From Albimonas marina (lineage in GTDB: Bacteria; Pseudomonadota; Alphaproteobacteria; Rhodobacterales; Rhodobacteraceae), in assembly GCF_029223255.1 (NCBI RefSeq), contig NZ_JARHUC010000014.1, positions 1 through 64,000 on the forward strand: a stretch of DNA of 64,000 nt, read 5' to 3'. The notes beneath the pieces are model-generated. The model saw only the letters and a program-made list of their open reading frames with translations, made no database searches and was not told the DNA's origin. Positions 7,613 through 17,608 of the stretch are shown here, in pieces; position 1 is the stretch's first letter; each line of letters starts with the position of its first letter. Both the position numbers and the translations under genes were made by a program.

Positions 7613-8398
7613 TCAGACGGCGGTGACGCCGCCGTCGATGGCGATGGTCTGGCCGGTCATGAAGCCGTTGGCGGGGTCGGCGGCCCAGAGGATCGCCTGG
7701 CAGACCTCCTCGGGCGTGCCCAGGCGGCGCATGGGGACGCCGCGGGAGACGAAGGCCTCGGCCTCGGCCTGGGTCGAGCCCTTGTCCATCATCGCCTTCA
7801 CCGCCCCCTCCATCACGATCGGGGTCTTGGCGAAGGCCGGGCAGATGGCGTTGATGCGGATGCCGCGCCGCGCGTTCTCGGCGGCGGCCGACCTGGTCAG
7901 GCCCACCACGCCGTGCTTGGCCGCGGCGTAGACCGAGATCATCGGGGCGCCGGCGATGCCGGCCAGCGAGGCGATGTTGACGATCGCGCCGCCGCGCCCG
8001 CCCTGGCGCGTGTCCATCGCGGGGATCTGCGCGGCCATCGCCTTCCACACCGCCCACAGGTCCACCTCGAAGACCAGCCGGGCGCGCGCGGCCTCGACCT
8101 CCTCGAGCCGGGCGCGGGGGTGGGAGAGGCCGGCGTTGTTCACCGCCACGTCGAGGCCGCCGAAGCGGTCCTTCGCCAGCGCCACCAGCCGCTCGTGGAG
8201 GTCGTCCTCGGTCACGTCGCCGGCCAGCGTGGCGACCTCGCCCTCGATCCCCGCCGCCACCGCATCGAGCGGCGTCGAGGGATGGTCGGAGAGGACCAGC
8301 CGGGCCCCCTCCGCCGCGAACATGCGCGCCGAGACCGATCCGAAGCCGCCCGTGGCCCCGGTGATCAGGACCGTCAGCCCTTCGAACCGGCCCGCCAT
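7613..8398 (-). CDS. SDR-family oxidoreductase (3-oxoacyl reductase-like)
   Basis: A 261-residue classical short-chain dehydrogenase. The cofactor motif is GATGGFGS (~residues 13-20) with SDH afterwards, the structural motif is NNAGLS (~90), and the catalytic Ser and YAAAK lie in IVNIASLAGIAGAPMISVYA and YAAAKHGV. It probably interconverts a hydroxyl and a keto group of an acyl-CoA or related substrate using NAD(P). It is the last gene of a four-gene minus-strand operon: its ATG follows immediately after the TGA of the kinase gene (TGAATG), so the two are translationally coupled. By analogy with LvaD of the levulinate pathway it may oxidise a 3-hydroxyacyl-CoA; that is inference from context. 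Confidence 0.88.
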   Translation of the reverse strand: MAGRFEGLTVLITGATGGFGSVSARMFAAEGARLVLSDHPSTPLDAVAAGIEGEVATLAGDVTEDDLHERLVALAKDRFGGLDVAVNNAGLSHPRARLEEVEAARARLVFEVDLWAVWKAMAAQIPAMDTRQGGRGGAIVNIASLAGIAGAPMISVYAAAKHGVVGLTRSAAAENARRGIRINAICPAFAKTPIVMEGAVKAMMDKGSTQAEAEAFVSRGVPMRRLGTPEEVCQAILWAADPANGFMTGQTIAIDGGVTAV

Positions 8399-9454
8399 TC
8401 AGACGCCCGCCTTCTCGAGCCCCTCGATGGCGACGCGCGCCACGATGGGGACGTTCTTGCCGGACTTCAGCGCCGTCTCGGGGTCCGAGGCGTTGCCGTC
8501 CAGGCCCCGCTTGTAGACGCCCTGGATGATCGCCGCGTAGCGGAACAGCGAGAAGGCCACGTAGAACTCCCAGTTCGGGATCCCCGTCAGGCCGCGGCGC
8601 CGGCAGTAGGCCTCGACATATTCCTCCTCGACCGGCAGGCCGGTGGCGCGGCTGCGCTCGAGGTTGCCGATGCCGCGCACGCGCTCGGAGTAGGGCAGCC
8701 GCCAGTAGGCGCACTGGTAGCCGAGATCCGCGAACGGGTGGCCCAGCGTCGACAGCTCCCAGTCCAGCACCGCCAGCAGCTTCGGCTCGGTCGGATGGAA
8801 CATGGCGTTGTCGAGCCGGTAGTCCCCGTGCACCAGGCAGACCACGCCGTCGTCCGCGGGCATGTTCTCGGTCAGCCACTTGATCAGGGCTTCCATGTCC
8901 GGGTGATGCTCGGTCTCGGAGGCGCGGTAGTTCTTCGACCAGCGGCCGAACTGACGCTCGTAGTAGCTGCCGGGGCGGCCGAAGTCGGCAAGGCCCACGG
9001 CGTTCACGTCCACGTCGTGCAGCGCGGCCATCGCCTCGTTCAGCGCGTCATAGGTGAGAAAACGCTGCTCGGGGTCGAGGTCGGGCAGGCGCGGGTCCCA
9101 CAGGACGCGGCCCTCGAGATACTCCATCACGTAGAACATCCGCCCGATCGGGCTTTCGTCCCCGTCGGGCGCGAGGTGGAACATCTTCGGCACCGGCACC
9201 GGGGTCGGGCCGAGCGCCTTCATCACCTTGTACTCGCGGTCCACCTGGTGGGCCGACTTCAGCAGCTCCCCCGGCGGCTTGGCGCGCATCACGTAGCGGC
9301 CGGACTCCGCGGTCAGCAGGTAGGTCGGGTTCGACTGGCCGCCGGAGAACTTCTTGGCCTCCTTCAGGCCCTTGAAGCCCTCGACATGCTTTTCGAGATA
9401 GGCGCCCAGCGCGGCCTCGTCGAGCTGGGCGGCGGCGTTGGCTTCGCGGCTCAT
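8399..9454 (-). CDS. APH-family phosphotransferase, ACAD10/11 kinase-like
   Basis: A 351-residue aminoglycoside-phosphotransferase-fold kinase. FSGGQSNPTYLLTAESGRYV (~residues 30-50) is the nucleotide loop region and MRAKPPG carries the conserved lysine. The catalytic loop is VCLVHGDYRLDNAMFH, with the DWELSTLGHPFADLGY metal-binding segment after it. This subfamily (COG3173) is the one fused to acyl-CoA dehydrogenases in animal ACAD10/ACAD11 and found as LvaA in Pseudomonas levulinate catabolism, where the kinase phosphorylates the 4-hydroxyl of hydroxyacyl-CoA. An acyl-CoA dehydrogenase at 11745 completes the pair here. Its ATG overlaps the MaoC stop codon (ATGA), and its stop abuts the SDR start. 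An antibiotic-resistance role is unlikely. Confidence 0.88.
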   Translation of the reverse strand: MSREANAAAQLDEAALGAYLEKHVEGFKGLKEAKKFSGGQSNPTYLLTAESGRYVMRAKPPGELLKSAHQVDREYKVMKALGPTPVPVPKMFHLAPDGDESPIGRMFYVMEYLEGRVLWDPRLPDLDPEQRFLTYDALNEAMAALHDVDVNAVGLADFGRPGSYYERQFGRWSKNYRASETEHHPDMEALIKWLTENMPADDGVVCLVHGDYRLDNAMFHPTEPKLLAVLDWELSTLGHPFADLGYQCAYWRLPYSERVRGIGNLERSRATGLPVEEEYVEAYCRRRGLTGIPNWEFYVAFSLFRYAAIIQGVYKRGLDGNASDPETALKSGKNVPIVARVAIEGLEKAGV

Positions 9455-9978
9455 GCATCGTCTCCGAGCTTCGCGTACCCGCGGGAGGTGGCGACCAGCG
9501 CGGGCTTGCCGCCCGAGGCCACTTCCTGGCCCTCGATCTCGACCACCACGTCGTAGGCGGTGACCAGGGCGCCGTCCTTCTCCTGCGCGTCGGCCAGCTT
9601 GTAGCGGCCGCGCACGCGGGACCCGACGGAGACCTGGTTGATGAAGCGCACCTTGTCCAGGCCGTAGTTGAAGCCCATCACCGCGCCCTTGACCTTCGGC
9701 GACACCTGGTAGGCGAAGCAGGCCAGCAGCGAGAGGGTGAAGAACCCGTGCGCGATGGTGCCGGGCAGGCCGGCCTCCTTGGCGCGGGGCGGGTTGACGT
9801 GGATGAAGTTGCGGTCGTCGGTGGCCACCGCGAAGGCGTCCACCGCCTCCTGCGTGATGTGGAACCACGCGGTCACGCCGATCTCCTCGCCGAGCTTCGA
9901 CTTGAAGTCCGCCACCGACCAGGTCGGCACGTCGCGGGTGAGCGGGTCGTAGTCCTCGACCCCGTTTTCGGTCAGCAT
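9451..9978 (-). CDS. MaoC-family dehydratase
   Basis: A 175-residue single hot-dog-fold protein. The hydratase signature with catalytic Asp and His is seen in DDRNFIHVNPPRAKEAGLPG followed by TIAHGFFTLSL. Members include (R)-specific enoyl-CoA hydratases (PhaJ) that add water to trans-2-enoyl-CoA. The protein has a ~20-residue N-terminal extension before the fold (MLTENGVEDYDPLTRD). It is the second gene of the operon, with its start one base after the stop of the upstream SDR and its stop overlapping the kinase ATG. In this context it would handle enoyl- or hydroxyacyl-CoA intermediates. Confidence 0.88.
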   Translation of the reverse strand: MLTENGVEDYDPLTRDVPTWSVADFKSKLGEEIGVTAWFHITQEAVDAFAVATDDRNFIHVNPPRAKEAGLPGTIAHGFFTLSLLACFAYQVSPKVKGAVMGFNYGLDKVRFINQVSVGSRVRGRYKLADAQEKDGALVTAYDVVVEIEGQEVASGGKPALVATSRGYAKLGDDA

Positions 9979-9979
9979 C

Positions 9980-10819
9980 TCAGTCTCTCCCCTTCTCCCA
10001 CAGGTCTCCGCCCGTCATCACGCCGATGCCCCCGTCCAGCGGCAGGATGCAGCCCGTCACGTAGGCGCCCGCGCGGGAGCACAGATAAAGCGCCGCCCCG
10101 GCGATGTCCTCGGGGTGGCCCACCCGCCCGAGCGGGATGTCCTGGCCCACGGCCTCCTGCTTCTCCTCGGTGCCGGTCGCGAAGGCGGTCATGCGCGAGG
10201 GGAAGGGGCCGGGGGCGAAGGCGTTGAAGGTCACGCGGCGCGCCGCGCATTCCTTCGCCAGGATCTTGGTCAGCTGGTGCACCGCGGCCTTGGAGGCGGA
10301 GTAGGAATAGCTCCCGTCCCCGATCGGCCAGTGGCCCATCACCGAGCCCAGCGAGATCACCCGCGCGGGATCGGCGTCGGTCGCGGCCTTCTCCAGCAGC
10401 GGCAGCAGCTGGCGGGTCAGCTCGTAGGCGCCCGCGACGTTGACCCGGAACACCTTGTCCCAGGCCGCGTAGGGGAAGTCGTCGATGCCCTTCGAGGCCC
10501 AGGCGACGCCCGCGTTGTTGAAGAGGATGTGCAGCTTGTCGGTGCGCTTCGCCACTTCCTGGGCCAGAAGCTCGCAGCCGCCCTCGGAGCCCACGTCGCC
10601 CGAGAAGCCCTCGACCGAGCCGGTCCCGCCGCTTTCCTTGATCAGGGCGTTGATCTCGGCCGCCGTGGCCTCGCACTCGGCGCCCTTGCGCGAGGCGATC
10701 AGCACCCGCGCGCCGCCCTGGGCCAGGCCCTCGGCGATCATGCGCCCGATGCCGGTGGCGCCGCCGGTGACCAGCGCGGTCTTGCCGCGCACGCCGAACA
10801 GGTCGTCGAGATAGCTCAA
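9980..10819 (-). CDS. SDR-family oxidoreductase, first gene of acyl-CoA operon
   Basis: A 279-residue short-chain dehydrogenase. Motifs are TGGATGIG for cofactor binding near residue 17, FNNAGVAWAS, and SLGSVMGHWPIGDGSYSYSA with YSASK as the catalytic site. The C-terminal GHPEDIAGAALYLCS is typical of acyl and sugar-alcohol SDRs. The start chosen is TTG at 10819 because GGGGAGGA lies four bases upstream and the protein then begins MSYLDDLFGVRGKTALVTGG, the usual opening of this subfamily. An in-frame ATG at 10837 without a clear ribosome site is the alternative. It leads a four-gene minus-strand operon divergent from the TetR gene and is likely controlled by it. Confidence 0.84.
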   Translation of the reverse strand: MSYLDDLFGVRGKTALVTGGATGIGRMIAEGLAQGGARVLIASRKGAECEATAAEINALIKESGGTGSVEGFSGDVGSEGGCELLAQEVAKRTDKLHILFNNAGVAWASKGIDDFPYAAWDKVFRVNVAGAYELTRQLLPLLEKAATDADPARVISLGSVMGHWPIGDGSYSYSASKAAVHQLTKILAKECAARRVTFNAFAPGPFPSRMTAFATGTEEKQEAVGQDIPLGRVGHPEDIAGAALYLCSRAGAYVTGCILPLDGGIGVMTGGDLWEKGRD

Positions 10820-10911
10820 CGCGTCCTCCCCATGCATTCTGTTGGCCGGGTCTCGCGCCCGGCTCCGGCCGTCCCCGATCAGGGCGCCGGAGCGGATCTC
10901 GATCGCCGGCG

Positions 10912-10940
10912 TTGACGACATACTCGGCAGTATGTAGGCT
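10912..10940 (+). promoter_or_regulatory. tetR promoter with TetR-type operator in the spacer
   Basis: TTGACG (10912-10917) and TAGGCT (10935-10940) are spaced by 17 bp, a reasonable sigma-70 promoter. The spacer is filled by a perfect inverted repeat, ACATACT-cggc-AGTATGT (10918-10935), the size and symmetry of a TetR-family operator. Binding there would block this promoter, giving autorepression, and could also affect the divergent SDR operon. The predicted RNA start falls at or beside the TetR start codon, so the transcript may be leaderless. Confidence 0.65.
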
Positions 10941-10944
10941 CCCG

Positions 10945-11712
10945 ATGATGAGCGCAACCCCGCAGCAAAGGCCCGGCGAGGCCCCCGCAGAGCCGTCCGC
11001 CGACGCCGCCGTGGAGGTGGTCGCGGCCGCCGCCGCGCAGGCCCGGGACGCGGCCGTCGCCGCGCCCGCGGAATCCGCCGCCGACCCGCTCGCCGCCGCC
11101 GAGGCCGCCCGCGCCCAGGCGCTGGAGGAGGTGCTCGCCGCCGCCGCCGTCGCCTTCATGGAGCGGGGCTTCGCCGCCACTTCGATCGACGACGTGGCCC
11201 GCGGCATGGGCGCCACCAAGGGGCGGGTCTACCACTACTACCGCTCGAAGCTGGACCTCTTCACCGACGTCGTGCGCCGCAGCCTGGAGCGCATCGGCGC
11301 CCAGGTCGCCGAGGCCGAGGCCGAGGGCGGGACCCCGCGCGAGCGGATGGAGCGGATGATGCGCGTGCACGTCCGCTCGATCCTCAAGGACCAGCCCTGG
11401 CACCGCTGCGCCCTGCAGGGCGTGGAGATGTTCCTGCGCGAGAGCGCGGCGCCCGAGCAGCGCGCCGCCATGGCCGACCTGATCCGCCTGCGCCACGACC
11501 ACGAGCGCCTGTTCCTGCGCGTCCTCGACGACGGGATGGAGACGGGCGCGTTCCGACGCTGCGACGCGGCCACCACCGTGCGCACCCTGCTGCCGGCCCT
11601 GAACGGTGCCGTCTACTGGTATCGCCCCCGCGACGGCGAGACCGAGGCGCACCTGGCCCGCATCATCGACGAAATCGTCGCCTTCGCCCTGGGCGGACTG
11701 GAAGCCCGCTAG
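10945..11712 (+). CDS. TetR/AcrR-family transcriptional regulator
   Basis: A 255-residue DNA-binding repressor. After an unusually long ~55-residue Ala/Glu/Pro-rich N-terminus comes the TetR helix-turn-helix (AFMERGFAATSIDDVARGMG and ATKGRVYHYYRSKLDLFTDV, about residues 70-115), then an all-helical ligand domain with no recognisable ligand signature. Start choice is between adjacent ATGs at 10945 and 10948; no strong ribosome site is visible and the promoter lies so close that translation may be leaderless. The true start could also be further in, which would remove the low-complexity tail. A perfect inverted repeat in its promoter is the likely operator. It sits between the SDR/MaoC/kinase operon (divergent) and the acyl-CoA dehydrogenase (downstream, same strand), and probably responds to an acyl-CoA or acid. 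Confidence 0.87.
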   Translation: MMSATPQQRPGEAPAEPSADAAVEVVAAAAAQARDAAVAAPAESAADPLAAAEAARAQALEEVLAAAAVAFMERGFAATSIDDVARGMGATKGRVYHYYRSKLDLFTDVVRRSLERIGAQVAEAEAEGGTPRERMERMMRVHVRSILKDQPWHRCALQGVEMFLRESAAPEQRAAMADLIRLRHDHERLFLRVLDDGMETGAFRRCDAATTVRTLLPALNGAVYWYRPRDGETEAHLARIIDEIVAFALGGLEAR

Positions 11713-11744
11713 AGCCGGGCCGGCGACGCTGAAGGGAGGACCCC

Positions 11745-13019
<1,275 letters not shown>

Positions 13020-13047
13020 TCGGGGGCTGACCCCCTCGCACGCAAAG

Positions 13048-13086
13048 GCGGCGCGCCCCGGCCCGGGGCGCGCCGCTTCGCTTTTC
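13048..13086 (+). terminator. Intrinsic terminator after the acyl-CoA dehydrogenase
   Basis: A 13-bp GC stem (GCGGCGCGCCCCG with CGGGGCGCGCCGC) has a three-base loop and is followed by TTCGCTTTTCG. It lies 30 bp after the dehydrogenase stop. Confidence 0.75.
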
Positions 13087-13209
13087 GGGGGAGCTCTTGC
13101 GGGGAGCGGTCTACAGGCGCCCTGCGGGCGGGCTTGGGCCTGGAGGCGCAGTTGCCGCGCGCCGGGCGGGACGGCGCGGGAGGCGGGCGGGGAGGGCGCT
13201 TCGGGAACC

Positions 13210-13391
13210 CACCAAAGAACAGGCCCGCGCCTGTCCTTCGCTGCCGTCCGTCGCTGTTGATGCCTGAGCGACTCGCCCGCCGGGGTCAAGGACAAGCCCC
13301 GCTTGCGCGGGGTCGCTTCGCGATCCCTGACCCCGGCGGGCGAGTCGCTCTTCACGGCATCAGCGACGGACGGCTCCGAAGAACAGGCGCT
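13210..13391 (+). repeat. Long palindromic element, copy B
   Basis: Arms at 13227-13390. The inner stem and apex are identical to copy A (GAGCGACTCGCCCGCCGGGG and the CCCCGCTTGCGCGGGG apex), but the outer stem carries CGTCCGTCGCTG instead of CGTCTCTCGCTG, with the matching change on the other arm. The CACCAAAGAACA box precedes it, and the GCGCCCTGCGGGCGGGC module lies at 13117-13133. It occupies the gap between the acyl-CoA dehydrogenase and the glycosyltransferase, both plus strand. Confidence 0.9.
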
Positions 13392-13523
13392 CGCGGCGAG
13401 GCCGGGGGCGGGCAGGCGCCTGGGGCGAGCCAGGGGCGCGGCCCGGGGGGCTGTTGCGCGCGAGGGCGGGCGCTGGCAGAACCGGGGCGCGCCGGAGGCG
13501 AGGCGCACGATCCCGGAGCGAGC

Positions 13524-15164
13524 ATGAGCGCGCAGAGCAGCAGGACCCCCTCGCGGGCGCGGCAGGCCGCGCCGCGCAAACCGGCCGCGGCCGGGGGCGG
13601 GGGCGCTCCGAAAGGCGGCGGCAAGGGCGGCGGGCGTCGCGGCGGCGGCGCGGGCGCGGCGGCGGCGGCCGAGCGGCTGCTGTGGTCGAAGCGCGCCTGG
13701 GCGCTGCTGCTGGGGCTCGCGCTGCTGCGGCTGGCGCTGAACGCGCTGGGGCTGATCCCGGTGCATTTCGACGAGGCGCAGTACTGGGCCTACGGGCGGG
13801 AGATGGCCTTCGGCCACTACTCCAAGCCGCCGCTGGTGGGCTGGCTGATCCTGGCCTCGACGAGCGTGCTGGGCGACACCGCCTTCGCCCTGCGCTTCTT
13901 CGCGCCGCTCGCGCATCTCGCGGTCGGCGCGGGCGTGTTCCTGACCGCCCGGCGCCTGTTCGACGCGCGCACCGGGTTCTGGGCGGCGCTGCTCTATTCC
14001 GCGGCGCCCGGCGTCTCGATCTCCGCCGGGCTGATGACCACCGATCCGGTGATGATGGCGGGCTGGGCGCTGGCGCTCTATGCGCTGGTGCGCGCGATGG
14101 AAGTCGAGCCCGGGCCGAAGATGCCCGAGCCCTGGGGCTGGTGGGCGCTGGTGGGCCTGGGCGTGGGCCTGGGGATGCTGGCGAAGTACACCGCCATCGC
14201 CCTGCCGCTGGGGCTGATCGGCTATGTCCTCTTTTCCCGCGAGGCGCCCCTCGCGCCCTCGCGCAGGCGCGGCGCGGGACTGGCGGCCGGCGTGGCGCTG
14301 CTGGTCCTCTCGCCCAACCTCGCCTGGAACGCGGCGCACGGCTTCGTCACCATCACCCACCTGGGCGAGAACGCGGAGGTCGGGCGCGGGGGCCTGGTGC
14401 ATCCCGAGAAGCTGGCGGAGTTCCTGGGCGCGCAGTTCGGGGTGATCGGCCCGGTGGCCTTCCTCGCCGTGCTGGCGGCGCTGGTCACGCTGCCCCTCGA
14501 CCCCGCCCGCCGCGGCGACTGGCGCGAGCGGCTGCTGGCCTGGTCGGCCGCGCCCCTGCTGGCGGCGATGTGCGTGCAGGCCTTCCTCAGCCAGGCCAAC
14601 GCCAACTGGGCGGCGCCGGCCTATGTGGGCGGCTCGATCCTCGCCGCGCGCTGGCTGCTGGCCCGGCCCTGGGGGGAGCTTGCGGGCAAGGTCCAGGCGG
14701 GCGTGGGGATCGCGGCGGTGGTCGTCGTCTTCGCGCTGGGCGGGGTCTACGACCTCTGGGGCCGCGACCTGCCGCGCTTCGCCGACCCGTTCAAGAAGAT
14801 GCGCAACGGCGGCCCGTTCTGCGAGGCGGCGCTGAGCGCGATGGAGGGGGAGGGCGCGCAGGTCCTGCTCTCGAACGACCGCCGGCGCCTGTCGGAATGC
14901 CTGTTCGAGGGCGGCATGGACTTCAAGGACGTGGCGGTCTGGGACCCCGACGGAACCCCCTCGAACCACTTCGAGTTCCGCTCCCGGCTCGAGCCCGGCG
15001 ACGACCGGCTGATGCTGCTGGCCGTCGAGAGCGCCGAGCAGGGCGAGGAGATCGCCGCCCGTTTCGCCTGGGCCCTGCCGGTGGGGGAGGGCGCCTTCGC
15101 CACCCATTCCGACCGCTCGGTGACCTACGTCCTGTGGGCGGTGGAGGGGTTCGAGGGCTACTGA
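13524..15164 (+). CDS. GT39-family integral membrane glycosyltransferase
   Basis: A 546-residue polytopic membrane protein of the ArnT/protein-mannosyltransferase type. After a ~55-residue Gly/Lys/Arg-rich cytoplasmic tail comes a first membrane helix and the periplasmic loop with the catalytic acidic motif VHFDEAQYWAYG. About ten hydrophobic helices follow, for example LAVGAGVFLTARRLF and WWALVGLGVGLGMLAKYTAI, and a ~130-residue C-terminal periplasmic domain. Such enzymes transfer sugars from polyprenyl-phosphate donors to lipids or proteins; donor and acceptor are unknown. The ATG at 13524 follows CCCGGAGCGAGC. Upstream in-frame sequence belongs to palindromic repeat copy B and is not coding. 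The gene stands alone before the pot operon. Confidence 0.8.
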   Translation: MSAQSSRTPSRARQAAPRKPAAAGGGGAPKGGGKGGGRRGGGAGAAAAAERLLWSKRAWALLLGLALLRLALNALGLIPVHFDEAQYWAYGREMAFGHYSKPPLVGWLILASTSVLGDTAFALRFFAPLAHLAVGAGVFLTARRLFDARTGFWAALLYSAAPGVSISAGLMTTDPVMMAGWALALYALVRAMEVEPGPKMPEPWGWWALVGLGVGLGMLAKYTAIALPLGLIGYVLFSREAPLAPSRRRGAGLAAGVALLVLSPNLAWNAAHGFVTITHLGENAEVGRGGLVHPEKLAEFLGAQFGVIGPVAFLAVLAALVTLPLDPARRGDWRERLLAWSAAPLLAAMCVQAFLSQANANWAAPAYVGGSILAARWLLARPWGELAGKVQAGVGIAAVVVVFALGGVYDLWGRDLPRFADPFKKMRNGGPFCEAALSAMEGEGAQVLLSNDRRRLSECLFEGGMDFKDVAVWDPDGTPSNHFEFRSRLEPGDDRLMLLAVESAEQGEEIAARFAWALPVGEGAFATHSDRSVTYVLWAVEGFEGY

Positions 15165-15277
15165 CCGGCCCGCCTGCGCCCGCCCGCTTTCCCGATCCGC
15201 CCGGCCCTGCGGCGGGCCGCGGCGCGGGCCCGGCAAGGGCGGCCGGGGCGCCGTGACGGGCGCGTTCAGAATCCCCC

Positions 15278-15306
15278 TTTCGCGCCTGCGAAGCCGCACA
15301 TAAGGT
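15278..15306 (+). promoter_or_regulatory. Candidate pot operon promoter
   Basis: TTTCGC (15278-15283) and TAAGGT (15301-15306) are separated by 17 bp, about 55 bp upstream of potF. The match to sigma-70 is partial. A small GCCTGC/GCAGGC hairpin lies in the predicted leader near 15322-15340. Confidence 0.35.
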
Positions 15307-15362
15307 CGACTCACGACAGGGCCTGCACGCTGCGCAGGCGCCGCCGACAGGGAGCCTATCCG

Positions 15363-16466
15363 ATGACCTCCAAGACCGCCCTTTCCCTCCTCGCCGCCGC
15401 GGCCGCCGCCAACGTCGCCGGCGCCGCCTTCGCGGCCGAGGAGCCCGTGCTGAACATCTACAACTGGTCCGACTACATCGCCGAGGACACGATCGAGAAG
15501 TTCGAGGCGGCCACCGGGATCAAGGTCACCTACGACGTCTACGACTCCAACGAGGTGCTCGAGGCCAAGATGATGGCCGGCTCCTCGGGCTACGACGTGG
15601 TGGTGCCGACGGGCGACTTCCTGGCCCGCCAGATCGCCGCCGGCGTCTACCAGCCGCTGGACAAGAGCCTGCTGCCCAACCTCGCGAACATGGACGCCGC
15701 GCTGATGGAGCGCCTGGCCAACTTCGACGAGGGCAACGCCCACGCGGTCGTCTACCTGTGGGGCACCACCGGCATCGGCTACAACACCGCCAAGATCGCC
15801 GAGCGGCTGGGCGACGACGCCCCCACCGACAGCTGGTCGCTGGTCTTCGACGAGGCCAACGCCGCCAAGCTCGCCGATTGCGGCATCACCCTGCTGGACG
15901 CCCCGACCGAGGTGATCCCCGCGGCGATGAACTACCTCGGGCTCGATCCGCGCTCGACCAAGAAGGACGACATCGAGGCGGCGGAGGCGCTGCTCAAGAC
16001 CATCGCGCCGCACGTGCGCTACTTCCATTCCTCGCAGTACATCAACGACCTGGCGAACGGCGACGTGTGCCTCTCGGTCGGCTGGTCGGGCGACATCTTC
16101 CAGGCCCGCGACCGCGCGGCCGAGGCCGACAACGGCGTCGAGATCGCCTACGTGATCCCCAAGGAAGGCGCGCTGATGTGGATGGACACGCTGGCGATCC
16201 CCGCCGACGCGCCCCATCCCGAGAACGCCCACAAGTTCATCGACTTCGTGATGGACGCCCAGATCACCGCCGACATCACCAACTACGTCTGGTACGCCAA
16301 CGCCAACACCGCCTCGATGGACATGGTCGAGGCCGAGATCAAGGAAGACCCGGGCATCTTCCCCTCCGACGAGGCCAAGCAGCACCTGTGGACCGCGATG
16401 GTCTACGACGCCAAGACGGACCGGCTGGTGAACCGGGCCTGGACCTCGATCAAGACCGGCAAGTAA
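15363..16466 (+). CDS. potF: Putrescine/polyamine ABC transporter binding protein PotF
   Basis: A 367-residue periplasmic solute-binding protein. The signal peptide (about residues 1-24, ending AGAAFA) is followed by LNIYNWSDYIAEDTIEKFEA, the signature start of the PotD/PotF family. VYLWGTTGIGYN and YVIPKEGALMWMDTLAIPAD are family segments around the ligand cleft, the latter containing the acidic residue that binds a polyamine amine. The length matches PotF (~370). It is the first gene of potFGHI in the same order as the E. coli putrescine importer; potG starts 14 bp after its stop. Putrescine is the likely ligand, but spermidine is possible. Confidence 0.92.
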   Translation: MTSKTALSLLAAAAAANVAGAAFAAEEPVLNIYNWSDYIAEDTIEKFEAATGIKVTYDVYDSNEVLEAKMMAGSSGYDVVVPTGDFLARQIAAGVYQPLDKSLLPNLANMDAALMERLANFDEGNAHAVVYLWGTTGIGYNTAKIAERLGDDAPTDSWSLVFDEANAAKLADCGITLLDAPTEVIPAAMNYLGLDPRSTKKDDIEAAEALLKTIAPHVRYFHSSQYINDLANGDVCLSVGWSGDIFQARDRAAEADNGVEIAYVIPKEGALMWMDTLAIPADAPHPENAHKFIDFVMDAQITADITNYVWYANANTASMDMVEAEIKEDPGIFPSDEAKQHLWTAMVYDAKTDRLVNRAWTSIKTGK

Positions 16467-16480
16467 GGCGGATCGGGGGG

Positions 16481-17608
16481 GTGGCCGCGCCGTCGAACCT
16501 GCGCGCTCCGAAGTCGGAGCGCGCCTTCATCCGGATCGTGGACCTGGTGAAGACCTTCGACGGCTTCCGCGCCGTCGACAACGTCAGCCTCGACGTCGCC
16601 GAGGGGGAGATCTTCTGCCTCCTCGGCGGCTCCGGTTCGGGCAAGTCGACGCTCCTGCGGATGCTGGCGGGGTTCGAGACCCCCGACAGCGGCCGCATCG
16701 AGATCGACGGCCAGGACATGACCGCCGTTCCCCCGTGGGAGCGGCCGGTCAACATGATGTTCCAGTCCTACGCCCTGTTCCCGCACATGAGCGTGGCCAA
16801 GAACATCGCCTACGGCCTGAAGCAGGACCGCATGCCCAAGGCCGAGATCGAGGCCCAGGTGAAGCGGATGCTGGAACTGGTGAAGCTCGACAAGCTCGGT
16901 CACCGCAAGCCCCACCAGCTCTCGGGCGGCCAGCGCCAGCGCGTGGCGCTGGCCCGCGCGCTCGCCAAGAAGCCCAAGGCGCTGCTGCTGGACGAACCCC
17001 TCTCCGCGCTCGACAAGAAGCTGCGCGAGGAGACCCAGTTCGAGCTGATGGACATCCAGGAGAGCCTGGGCACCACCTTCATCGTGGTCACCCACGACCA
17101 GGAGGAGGCGATGACGCTGGGCACCCGCATCGGCGTCATGGACCAGGGCCGGCTGGTGCAGGTGGACGCGCCGCGCGACCTCTACGAATTCCCCAAGAAC
17201 CGCTTCATCGCGGATTTCGTGGGCTCGGTGAACATCTTCGAGGGGCGGGTGACCGAGGACGAGTCCGACCACCTGCGCGTCGGCTCGGACGCGCTGGGCG
17301 GCGAGATCTACATCGACCACGGCATGAGCTGCCAGCTCGGCCAGACCGTCTGGGTCGCCGTGCGCCCCGAGAAGCTGCGCCTGCACCGCGAAGCGCCCGA
17401 GGGGCCCGTGGGCGGCGCGGCGCAGGGCGTGGTCGAGGACATCGCCTACATGGGCGGGCTCAGCCACTACCGCGTGGTCCTGCCCTCGGGCCAGCGGGTG
17501 CGCGCGACGCTCGCCAACCGCGACCGCCACGACGCCGCCGCGCCCACCTGGGAGGAGACGGTCTGGATCTCCTGGCCGCCCGCCGCCGGCGTGGCGCTGC
17601 TGTCGTGA
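16481..17608 (+). CDS. potG: Polyamine ABC transporter ATPase PotG
   Basis: A 375-residue cytoplasmic ATPase that powers the PotHI channel. Walker A is GGSGSGKST (~residues 50-58), the signature is LSGGQRQRVALARAL, and Walker B is KALLLDEPLSALD with the H-loop in VVTHDQEEAMTLG. A C-terminal TOBE domain occupies roughly residues 285-375 (VWVAVRPEKLRLHREAP). The start is taken as GTG at 16481, preceded by GGCGGATCGGGGG, because no ATG fits the family start. It is encoded between potF and potH and transcribed with them. Confidence 0.92.
   Translation: MAAPSNLRAPKSERAFIRIVDLVKTFDGFRAVDNVSLDVAEGEIFCLLGGSGSGKSTLLRMLAGFETPDSGRIEIDGQDMTAVPPWERPVNMMFQSYALFPHMSVAKNIAYGLKQDRMPKAEIEAQVKRMLELVKLDKLGHRKPHQLSGGQRQRVALARALAKKPKALLLDEPLSALDKKLREETQFELMDIQESLGTTFIVVTHDQEEAMTLGTRIGVMDQGRLVQVDAPRDLYEFPKNRFIADFVGSVNIFEGRVTEDESDHLRVGSDALGGEIYIDHGMSCQLGQTVWVAVRPEKLRLHREAPEGPVGGAAQGVVEDIAYMGGLSHYRVVLPSGQRVRATLANRDRHDAAAPTWEETVWISWPPAAGVALLS

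Noticed and set aside
8399-9454. Aminoglycoside resistance gene
   Set aside because: The APH fold is present, but the subfamily and the acyl-CoA gene context point to metabolite phosphorylation.
15320-15345. Riboswitch in the pot operon leader
   Set aside because: Only a 6-bp hairpin is visible and no known aptamer core was recognised.
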